Below are positions 32,276 through 38,888 of a stretch of 50,402 nt of DNA, in pieces. The notes beneath the pieces are model-generated. The model saw only the letters and a list, made by a program, of their open reading frames with translations. It had not been told where the DNA came from and searched no databases. The stretch's first letter is position 1, and each line of letters begins with the position of its first letter. Source of the DNA: Phycisphaerales bacterium (GTDB lineage Bacteria; Planctomycetota; Phycisphaerae; Phycisphaerales; UBA1924); contig JAJDDG010000014.1 of assembly GCA_029260435.1 (NCBI GenBank), positions 1 to 50,402 of the forward strand, given 5' to 3'. The position numbers and the translations under genes are program-made.

Positions 32276-33801
32276 TTCCTGATCCGCTCGATCAGCATCT
32301 CGCGCACCGCCTTGGCGTCCGCCTTGCCCCCCGAAAGCTGCATCACAGAGCCGATCAGCCGACCCACCGCCTGCATCTTCCCGCTGCGCATGTCTTCCAC
32401 CGCTTTCGCGTGCGCCGGATCGTCGAGCACCTGATCGCACCACGCCGCGAGCGCCGATTCGTCGCGCACCTGCGCGAGCCCGAGCCGATCAGCAGCCGCC
32501 TGTACAGACTCATCGCTCTCGCACAACGCCCCGAACAACTGCTCCGCGCCGCTCGAACTCACCGCGCCCCGCTCTTTCAGGTGCGCGATCCCCGCGATCT
32601 GTTTGGCGCTGATCCCCAGCGCATCCACGCCCACCCCCCGCTCGTTGGCGAGTCTGTGCCCCGCTTGCAAAACCAAATTCGCTACCACCTTGCCGCCCCC
32701 CGCGCGATCAGTGCCCGCGAGCGAGCAGTACGCCACCAGCGCATCCTCGAACAACCCCGTCTCGCCCGGCTCGTCCACCAGCGCCTGCGCCTCTTTCTCC
32801 GTCAACCCCATTTTTTCTCGGTATCCCCGCACCAACTCGTGCGGCAATGTGCCCAACTGAGCGCGGAGTTCCGCCACCCACAGGCGAGAGACATTCACCA
32901 CCGGCAGATCCGGATCGGGGAAGTACCGGTAGTCGTGCGCGTCCTCTTTCTCGCGCTGGAGCGTGGTCACGAGGCGTGCGTCGTCCCACCCGCGTGTGGA
33001 TTTCGTGCCCATCCCAAACTCGCGCCCGTCTTCGAGGAACCGCTTGGGTTGCTCGCGCAGCTCGTACTCGATCGCGCCGCGCAGAGCCTTGAACGAATTC
33101 AGATTCTTTACCTCGGTGATCGGCGTCGCCGCCTCGTCCCCGTCATCGAGAGTGAGCACACAGTTGATATTCGGCTCGAAGCGCATGTGCCCTTGCTGCA
33201 TCACACCAAGTGTCACCCCAAGATGGCGGCACACATCCCGCAACAATTGCGAGAACCGCACGCATTCATCCGCCGTCTCGAAATCCGGCTCCGTCACAAT
33301 CTCCAGCAGCGGCGTGCCCGCGCGGTTGAGATCAACGATCGAGTAATCGATCTTTCCGCCGCCCGGCTTCTCGTGCAGGAGTTTTCCGGCGTCCTCTTCC
33401 AGGTGCGCGCGCGTGATGCGGATCGTCTTCTCCGCGCCATTCTCGCCGATGGGCCAGGTGATCGAGCCCTCGGCGCACACCGGGTGGTCGTACTGCGAGA
33501 GCTGGTACGCCTTGGGCAGGTCCGGGTAGAAATAATTTTTCCGGTCCCACCGCGTCCACTCCGGGATGCGGCACCCTAGCGCGAGCCCCACCCGGATGCT
33601 CATTTCGATCGCCGCCTGGTTCAATACGGGCAGTGCGCCGGGCAGGGCGAGCACTACCGGGTCGATCAGCGTGTTGGGCTCGGGGTCACCCGCCCCCGCG
33701 TGCGCGGGCGAGGGACAGCGCGAGAACATCTTGGTCCGCGTCGCCAGCTCGACGTGGATCTCCATACCGATCTTCGCTTGTGCCGACTCGATTAGGGGCA
33801 T
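32272..33801 (-). CDS. gatB: Aspartyl/glutamyl-tRNA amidotransferase subunit B
   Basis: GatB is the kinase/transamidase core that turns misacylated Glu-tRNA-Gln or Asp-tRNA-Asn into the amide form together with GatA and GatC. The 509-residue product has IGMEIHVELATRTKMFSRCP, LPGALPVLNQAAIEMSIRVGLAL, RKNYFYPDLPKAYQLSQYDHP, HLEEDAGKLLHE, VDLNRAGTPLLEIVTEPD and YRYFPDPDLP in family order, then the YqeY-like helical tail ending GSVMQLSGGKADAKAVREML. ATG 33801 is supported by a TAAGAT box ending six bases upstream. gatA and gatC are not adjacent. Confidence 0.96.
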   Translation of the reverse strand: MPLIESAQAKIGMEIHVELATRTKMFSRCPSPAHAGAGDPEPNTLIDPVVLALPGALPVLNQAAIEMSIRVGLALGCRIPEWTRWDRKNYFYPDLPKAYQLSQYDHPVCAEGSITWPIGENGAEKTIRITRAHLEEDAGKLLHEKPGGGKIDYSIVDLNRAGTPLLEIVTEPDFETADECVRFSQLLRDVCRHLGVTLGVMQQGHMRFEPNINCVLTLDDGDEAATPITEVKNLNSFKALRGAIEYELREQPKRFLEDGREFGMGTKSTRGWDDARLVTTLQREKEDAHDYRYFPDPDLPVVNVSRLWVAELRAQLGTLPHELVRGYREKMGLTEKEAQALVDEPGETGLFEDALVAYCSLAGTDRAGGGKVVANLVLQAGHRLANERGVGVDALGISAKQIAGIAHLKERGAVSSSGAEQLFGALCESDESVQAAADRLGLAQVRDESALAAWCDQVLDDPAHAKAVEDMRSGKMQAVGRLIGSVMQLSGGKADAKAVREMLIERIRN

Positions 33802-33807
33802 AGGCCC

Positions 33808-33813
33808 ATCTTA
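33808..33813 (-). promoter_or_regulatory. -10 box TAAGAT of gatB (leaderless type)
   Basis: On the - strand TAAGAT ends six bases before the gatB ATG at 33801. No ribosome site is visible. Confidence 0.5.
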
Positions 33814-33883
33814 TCTCACCCGCCCGCTCCCACTCCCCTTGGCCGCCTTTTTCGGGCACCAGCGGGCACGCCCCAAGACGGGC

Positions 33884-33889
33884 TACAAT
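33884..33889 (+). promoter_or_regulatory. -10 box TACAAT of the ketosynthase operon (leaderless type)
   Basis: TACAAT ends nine bases before ATG 33899. It is the only promoter I see for the six-gene run to 38888. Confidence 0.55.
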
Positions 33890-33898
33890 GCCCGACCC

Positions 33899-35224
33899 AT
33901 GTCTTCGGAAGTAGTCATCACGGGTCTCGGTGCTGTCTCCGCGTACGGCTTCGGTGCCGATGCGCTCTGGGAGGGGCTCCTCGCGGGTCGATCCGGTGTC
34001 GGGCGCATCAGCGCCTATGACCCCTCCGGGTTTGCCTGCCAGGTCGCCGGCGAGATCCACGACTACAAAGCTAAGAACCACGTCCCCAAGCACTACCGCA
34101 AGGGCGTGAAGGTCATGGCGCGGGATATCGAGTTGGCTGTGGGTGCTGCGGAAGACGCGGTGGCTTCCGCGGGCGTGGTCACGAAAGCCGCAGACCCGGA
34201 TTCGGACCCGACCTACCCCACCCGGCGCGTCTGCTGCCATATCGGCGCGGGGCTCATCGCCGCCGAGGTCCCCGAACTCGCGATGGCCCTCGCCACTTCC
34301 ACTGATGACTCGGGCAAGTTTTCGTACGACGCATGGGGCGAGGGCGCAATCAACAACCTCACCCCCCTCTGGCTGCTCAAGTACCTGCCCAACATGCTGA
34401 GCTGTCATGTCACCATCCTCCACGACGCCCAGGGTCCATCGAACACCATCACCTGCCAGGAAGCTTCCGGGCTCCTCTCCATCGGCGAGGCGGTTCGCGT
34501 GATCCTCCGGGGCGACGCGGACGCGGGCTTCGCGGGCGGCGTGGAGTCCAAGGTGAACCCGATGGGGCACATCCGCCTCCAACTCTCAGGGCGCCTGGCA
34601 AATATCGAGGTCGCCGAGGGCGAAGCGTTCGATGTAGCAAATAGTTACCGCCCGTACGACCGGGCCGCGCCGGGCTCGATCCACGGCGAGGGCGGCGGCA
34701 TCCTCTTTATCGAATCCAAGGAATCCGCTCGCCAGCGCGGCGCGAAGGTCATCGCCGAGATCGCCGGCTTCGGTGCAGGGCACACCCCCGCGGGTGACGC
34801 CCAGACCCGCTCCCGCGGGCTCCAACGCGCCATCCGGGCGGCGCTGGACGACGCGGGCATCTCATCGGACGAGGTGGACGCCATCGTCCCCCATGCAGCC
34901 GGCGAACCCGAGATCGATGCCGAGGAGGCGTGCGCCTTCCGTGCTGTATTTGGAGAGCGGATCTCGCAGATCGAATTGGTCACACTCACATGGGGGCTTG
35001 GCGATACCATGGCTGGCGCTGGCGGACTCGCCGCGATCGTCGGCGCGCTGTGCCTGAAACATCAGACCCTGCCCGCGCGTCTGCATGCATCTGGAGATGC
35101 GAGCGGGCTGCAAGCGGGGGGGGTGGCGCAGCGCGACGCATCGCTCAGGCATGTGCTCGTATGCACCAACTCGCTCGGGGGACAGAACGCCGCGGTCCTG
35201 CTGAGGGCCGCAACAGAATCCTGA
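33899..35224 (+). CDS. Beta-ketoacyl synthase-like protein with an incomplete catalytic set
   Basis: A 441-residue thiolase-fold protein of the FabF/ketosynthase superfamily, opening VVITGLGAVSAYGFG. The nucleophile position is Cys186 (NTITCQEASG) and the first His is kept (His332, IVPHAAGEPEID). The second His and the Lys of the usual KSMxGH block are not: the aligned segment reads TLTWGLGDTMAGAGG, with Asp369 for His and Thr364 for Lys. The paired gene at 35760 has all four residues at the same numbering. This may be the non-condensing partner (chain-length-factor-like, although such partners usually lose the Cys) or an enzyme with altered chemistry. First gene of a six-gene + strand operon. 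The start is ATG 33899 by homology and by the -10 box. Confidence 0.85.
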   Translation: MSSEVVITGLGAVSAYGFGADALWEGLLAGRSGVGRISAYDPSGFACQVAGEIHDYKAKNHVPKHYRKGVKVMARDIELAVGAAEDAVASAGVVTKAADPDSDPTYPTRRVCCHIGAGLIAAEVPELAMALATSTDDSGKFSYDAWGEGAINNLTPLWLLKYLPNMLSCHVTILHDAQGPSNTITCQEASGLLSIGEAVRVILRGDADAGFAGGVESKVNPMGHIRLQLSGRLANIEVAEGEAFDVANSYRPYDRAAPGSIHGEGGGILFIESKESARQRGAKVIAEIAGFGAGHTPAGDAQTRSRGLQRAIRAALDDAGISSDEVDAIVPHAAGEPEIDAEEACAFRAVFGERISQIELVTLTWGLGDTMAGAGGLAAIVGALCLKHQTLPARLHASGDASGLQAGGVAQRDASLRHVLVCTNSLGGQNAAVLLRAATES

Positions 35225-35286
35225 TTTCCGGCGGGACGCCCGCCAACGTATCCCACATCCTTTTCCACTCAACGGAGCACTAACAA

Positions 35287-35760
35287 ATGGAACGTCGTCC
35301 CACCCTCCGCAACGAAGAACTCGATCCCGAACTCACCGATGTATCACGCAAGGTCATCGGGTGCGCCATCGAGATCCACACCGCGCTCGGCCCCGGCTTT
35401 ACCCGCGAGGCATACGAGCAGGCCCTCTCCATGGAACTCGCCGAAGAGGGCGTCGATCACAAAACCGGGCACACCTTCGAACTCGACTACAAGGGCACCA
35501 AGATCGGCGAGCACCGCGTCGGGCTCTATGTGAACGATCGCTTTGTCGTCATCGTCCTAGCCGAAGACCGCGAGGTTTCCGGCTTCGACCGCACCGCGCT
35601 GCGTGCCCAGCTCCGCGCCGCGGACCTCGAACTCGGGCTCATCATCAACTTCCACCGCCGGCGCCTCAAGGACGGCGGGCTCGTTCGCGTGCTCAACCCG
35701 GACAAGCTCGAAGCCCTCCGCGGTGAGACCGCCGACGCCGGGGCGTACGAGGAAGACTGA
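35287..35760 (+). CDS. Degenerate GxxExxY-family protein (PD-(D/E)XK-like fold), likely non-catalytic
   Basis: A 157-residue protein. KVIGCAIEIHTALGPGFTREAYEQALSMEL (about 22-51) and LGLIINFHRRRLKDGG near the C-terminus match the GxxExxY family, which I recall as assigned to the PD-(D/E)XK nuclease clan. Here the name motif is shifted (G37-F-T-R-E41-A-Y43), the expected catalytic Asp is Gly79 (GEHRVGLYV) and the E-x-K strand reads VVIVLAED. So the fold seems kept but the metal site lost. It lies between two ketosynthase genes, 62 bp after the first, and its TGA shares one base with the ATG of the second (TGATG), so co-expression is certain. GGAG precedes ATG 35287. A scaffolding role is inference. 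Confidence 0.82.
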   Translation: MERRPTLRNEELDPELTDVSRKVIGCAIEIHTALGPGFTREAYEQALSMELAEEGVDHKTGHTFELDYKGTKIGEHRVGLYVNDRFVVIVLAEDREVSGFDRTALRAQLRAADLELGLIINFHRRRLKDGGLVRVLNPDKLEALRGETADAGAYEED

Positions 35761-37100
35761 TGGCAAACGGCGCGCCGTCGCCCCGCGTGGTGATCACCGG
35801 CATGGGCTGGGTAACACCGCTCGGCTGTGACGTGGACACAGTTTGGTCACGCCTGCTCGCGGGCGAATCGGCGATTGCGCCGGTCGATCGGTTCTGCGCG
35901 CGATCGTTCCCGACCAACTTCGCCGCGCAGGTCCGCGAATTCGATCTCGCCGAACATATCGACCCCGCCCGCCACCCGCACGCGGATCTCCACTCCCGTT
36001 ACGCGCTGGGTGCGGCATCCGTCGCGTGGAAACAAAGCGGGCTCGCAAACCACGACGCGCTCGACCCCGGGCGATTCGGCGTCTACCTCGGCGCGGGCGA
36101 GGGCGTGCTGGATTTCGACGCCTATGCCGCCGCGAACATCGCCGGGTGGCAGCCCGAATCCCACGATATGGACATGGCGCTGTGGGCGAAACTCGCGGGC
36201 GAAGGGCTCACCCCCGAGCGCGAGGCGGAGCAGGAACCGAACATGGCAGCCGCACACCTCGCGCGCGAGTTCGGGTGCGAAGGCCCATCCTTCAACTGCA
36301 TGACCGCCTGCGCCGCCTCCACCCAGTCCGTCGGCGAGGCGTTCGAACTGATGAAGTACGGCGACGCCGATGTCATGCTCGCTGGCGGCGCACACTCCAT
36401 GATCCACATGCTCGGCATGACCGGCTTCATCCGCCTCACCGCGATGTCCACCCGCACCGACGACCCCGCAACCGCCGCACGCCCCTTCGACGCGACCCGC
36501 GACGGCTTCGTCATGGGCGAGGGCGCGGGCATCGTTGTCCTCGAAACTCTCGAGCACGTGCTCGCCCGCGGCGCAACACCGCTCGCCGAACTCGCCGGGT
36601 ACGGCTCCTCCGCCGATGCCTACCGCATCACCGATATCCACCCCGAGGGCCTCGGCGCGCAGGCAGCCATGCGCCGCGCACTCGACCAGGCCGGTGTTGA
36701 TCCGAGCAAAAAAACACAAGACGGGCACCCGCCCGTACAGTACATCTCCGCGCACGGCACCGGCACGCTGGAAAACGACTCGATCGAAACCAAAGCCGTC
36801 CGGGGTGTCTTCGGTGATCTCGCGCCGAGCGTGCCGTTCAGCTCCGTCAAATCCATGATGGGGCACCTCATCCAGGCAGCGGGCGCAGTGGAAATGATGA
36901 CCTGCGTCCAGGCGATCCGCACCGGGTGGGTGCCGCCGACGATGAACCTCCACAACCCCGACCCCGCGTGCGATCTCGATTACGTAGCGAACAAATCCCG
37001 CGACATGAACCCGTCCGGCGGCGTCGATGTCGCGATGAGCAACGGCTTCGGGTTCGGCGGGCAGAACGATACCGTCGTGGTCCGCAGGTTCGAGAGATGA
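35760..37100 (+). CDS. fabF: Beta-ketoacyl-ACP synthase, FabF-like, complete catalytic set
   Basis: A 446-residue condensing enzyme. VVITGMGWVTPLGCD opens the chain; the nucleophile is Cys184 in MTACAAST, with His332 in SAHGTGT, Lys364 and His369 in VKSMMGHLIQAAG, and the GFGFGGQNDTVVV close. These are the residues needed for decarboxylative condensation of malonyl-ACP. The gene is coupled to the upstream GxxExxY gene (TGATG) and overlaps the next by four bases. Together with the incomplete synthase at 33899 it resembles a KS-alpha/KS-beta pair of type II polyketide or specialised fatty acid systems, but no ACP, ketoreductase or dehydratase is in the operon. Housekeeping FabF is the alternative. 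Confidence 0.88.
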   Translation: MANGAPSPRVVITGMGWVTPLGCDVDTVWSRLLAGESAIAPVDRFCARSFPTNFAAQVREFDLAEHIDPARHPHADLHSRYALGAASVAWKQSGLANHDALDPGRFGVYLGAGEGVLDFDAYAAANIAGWQPESHDMDMALWAKLAGEGLTPEREAEQEPNMAAAHLAREFGCEGPSFNCMTACAASTQSVGEAFELMKYGDADVMLAGGAHSMIHMLGMTGFIRLTAMSTRTDDPATAARPFDATRDGFVMGEGAGIVVLETLEHVLARGATPLAELAGYGSSADAYRITDIHPEGLGAQAAMRRALDQAGVDPSKKTQDGHPPVQYISAHGTGTLENDSIETKAVRGVFGDLAPSVPFSSVKSMMGHLIQAAGAVEMMTCVQAIRTGWVPPTMNLHNPDPACDLDYVANKSRDMNPSGGVDVAMSNGFGFGGQNDTVVVRRFER

Positions 37101-37939
37101 GCCGCGCACACCGCGAGCTGCGCGACCCGGTCGAAGCCGCACTCGCCGAAGCGATCGGCGCCGCGGGCCTCGCCGGCGTGCTCCCCGTTGATGCACGCCC
37201 GGCGCGCACCATCCGCAAGCGCGACATCATTATCGCATCGCTCGTCGTGCTCGTGTCGATCGTTTCGTTCGGGATCGTGACCGCGGGGTGGCTCGCGTCA
37301 TACAAGCCAGACTGGTGGAGCGCACTGCCAGACCCCAACTCGGCGCCGATCATCTCCACCGCCGAAGCCGTCGAGCGGGGCGTCACCCAGGCGATCGACA
37401 AAATGCCGGACGACGGGCGCGAGTGGCGCGTCGAGCTCGCCGAGTCCGAGGCGAACGCGTGGCTCGCCGCCAAACTCCCCAAGTGGATCGCGCACGAAGG
37501 CGTCGATTGGCCGGGCGGCAAGGTGCTGGCCGGTGTCCGTTTCGAGCCCGGGCGCATCGTCTTCGGCGTCGAGTTCCAGACAGACTCGGGCGGGCGCGTC
37601 CTGACCGCGTCCGGCAGACCGCACATCGACGCAGACGGACGAATCGTTATCCGTGAATCCCAGCTCGGCGTCGGGCGCCTCTCCCTCCCCGCGCCCGTCG
37701 CGGGCCCGCAGATCGCCGGGTGGATCGAACAGAAAATCCCCGAGCGAGGCGTCGCCGAGGGCATCGTGGATGTCTTCGCCCACGGCGCACCGGTGATCCG
37801 CGATCCGAGCGTGAGCATGGGCGGGAATCGGCGCGTTCGCCTCATCGCGATCGAGGTCCGTGAGAAACGCCTCGTGGTCACCTGTGTGACAAAGATCGGC
37901 GCCGATATTGATCAACCACCCCCGCCCCGCGATACTTGA
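37097..37939 (+). CDS. Single-pass membrane protein with an extracytoplasmic domain, unknown function
   Basis: A 280-residue protein. About 42 cytoplasmic residues (Arg/Ala-rich, ending RTIRKRD) precede one membrane helix (about 44-67, IIIASLVVLVSIVSFGIVTAGW); the remaining 210 residues face outward. The region WRVELAESEANAWLAAKLPKWI resembles the opening of YpmS/DUF2140-type proteins, in which Asn/Leu-rich helices precede a lipid-binding-like beta fold; the following strands (VLAGVRFEPGRIVFGVEFQTDSGGRVLTASGRPHID) fit that. This is a weak fold resemblance. It overlaps the ketosynthase gene upstream (ATGA) and the phosphatase gene downstream, so it is expressed with both. A role in handling the ketosynthase lipid product is conceivable but unproven. 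Confidence 0.75.
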   Translation: MSRAHRELRDPVEAALAEAIGAAGLAGVLPVDARPARTIRKRDIIIASLVVLVSIVSFGIVTAGWLASYKPDWWSALPDPNSAPIISTAEAVERGVTQAIDKMPDDGREWRVELAESEANAWLAAKLPKWIAHEGVDWPGGKVLAGVRFEPGRIVFGVEFQTDSGGRVLTASGRPHIDADGRIVIRESQLGVGRLSLPAPVAGPQIAGWIEQKIPERGVAEGIVDVFAHGAPVIRDPSVSMGGNRRVRLIAIEVREKRLVVTCVTKIGADIDQPPPPRDT

Positions 37940-38418
37940 GCCCAACGGAGCAAGACATCGCCGAGCAACCCGACACAATCCTGTTCGTCTGCACAGGCAA
38001 CACCTGCCGCTCGCCCATGGCAGAGGGCATCGCGCGCAAGCTTCTTTCGCCGAACACCGCGAGCAACAAACAGATCCACATATTTTCCGCAGGTGTCGCC
38101 GCCGCAGAAGGCTCCGGCGCAACCCAGGAAGCCGCCCGCGCCGCCGCATCGCTCGGTGTGGATATCGGCGCACACCGTTCGCTCCCGCTCACACGCGAGA
38201 TGATCACCGGCGCGAGCATGATCTTCGCGATGACAAACGCCCACGTCCGCGCGATCGTCGACGCGGACCCGTCCGCTAAAAATAAAACATTCACATTGGA
38301 CCCCTCCGGTGAAGACATCCCCGACCCGATCGGGTTCGCCCAGGACGTATACGACCAGACCGCCGCCGCAATCTCCCGCGCCATCGAGCAACGCGCCGGG
38401 CTCATCGTGGGCAGGTAA
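37936..38418 (+). CDS. Low-molecular-weight phosphatase, protein-arginine-phosphatase (YwlE) type
   Basis: A 160-residue phosphatase. The P-loop CTGNTCRSPMAE (Cys19-Arg25) carries Thr at the position (Thr23) that in Bacillus YwlE gives phosphoarginine selectivity; tyrosine phosphatases usually have Ile or similar there. The general-acid loop reads DIPDPIG. SAGV, LPLTREMI and AMTNAHVRAI fit YwlE in order. The next gene is rpiB, the same order as ywlE-ywlF in Bacillus, which supports the subfamily call. The start is the TTG at 37936, which overlaps the upstream stop (TTGA); no ATG or GTG lies before the P-loop and no SD is visible, so translation is probably by coupling. I see no McsB-like arginine kinase in the window. 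Confidence 0.85.
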   Translation: MSPTEQDIAEQPDTILFVCTGNTCRSPMAEGIARKLLSPNTASNKQIHIFSAGVAAAEGSGATQEAARAAASLGVDIGAHRSLPLTREMITGASMIFAMTNAHVRAIVDADPSAKNKTFTLDPSGEDIPDPIGFAQDVYDQTAAAISRAIEQRAGLIVGR

Positions 38419-38426
38419 CACAGACT

Positions 38427-38888
38427 ATGCATATCGCCATCGGATCAGACCACCGCGGGCTCGAAGCGATCAACGCCATCGCCGAGATGCTCGTGCGCGA
38501 CGGGCACAAGGTCCAGCGATTTGATCCAGAAGACGCGCAGCCCGCCGACTACCCCGAGCCCGCCTTCGCCGTTGGACAAGCCGTCATCACCGGGCGCGCC
38601 GAACGCGGCGTCCTCGTCTGCGGCACAGGTGTCGGCACCTGCATCGCCGCGAACAAACTCCACGGCGTGCGCGCCGCATCCGTCGCGGACGAACTCACCG
38701 CCGAGATCTCCCGCTCGCATATCGATGCAAACATCATCTGCCTCTCCGCGGACCTCACCGGCAAACGCCAGATGGAGCGCATCGTCGCACTCTGGCTCGT
38801 CACCAAGTTCCAAGGGGGGCGCCACGCCCGGCGCATCGAAAAGATCACCCTGATCGAAAACGGACAAGACCCCAGCACCAACCCCTGA
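38427..38888 (+). CDS. rpiB: Ribose-5-phosphate isomerase B
   Basis: Interconverts ribose-5-phosphate and ribulose-5-phosphate (some members use allose-6-phosphate). The 153-residue product has IAIGSDHRGLEAI, the catalytic Cys65 in VCGTGVGTCIAANK, VRAASVADELTAEISRSHIDANIICLSAD and the closing helix region. Length is normal. It follows the YwlE-type gene by eight bases and is the last gene of the + strand operon. Its stop codon directly abuts the stop codon of the convergent exported helical protein gene (38889). Confidence 0.94.
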   Translation: MHIAIGSDHRGLEAINAIAEMLVRDGHKVQRFDPEDAQPADYPEPAFAVGQAVITGRAERGVLVCGTGVGTCIAANKLHGVRAASVADELTAEISRSHIDANIICLSADLTGKRQMERIVALWLVTKFQGGRHARRIEKITLIENGQDPSTNP

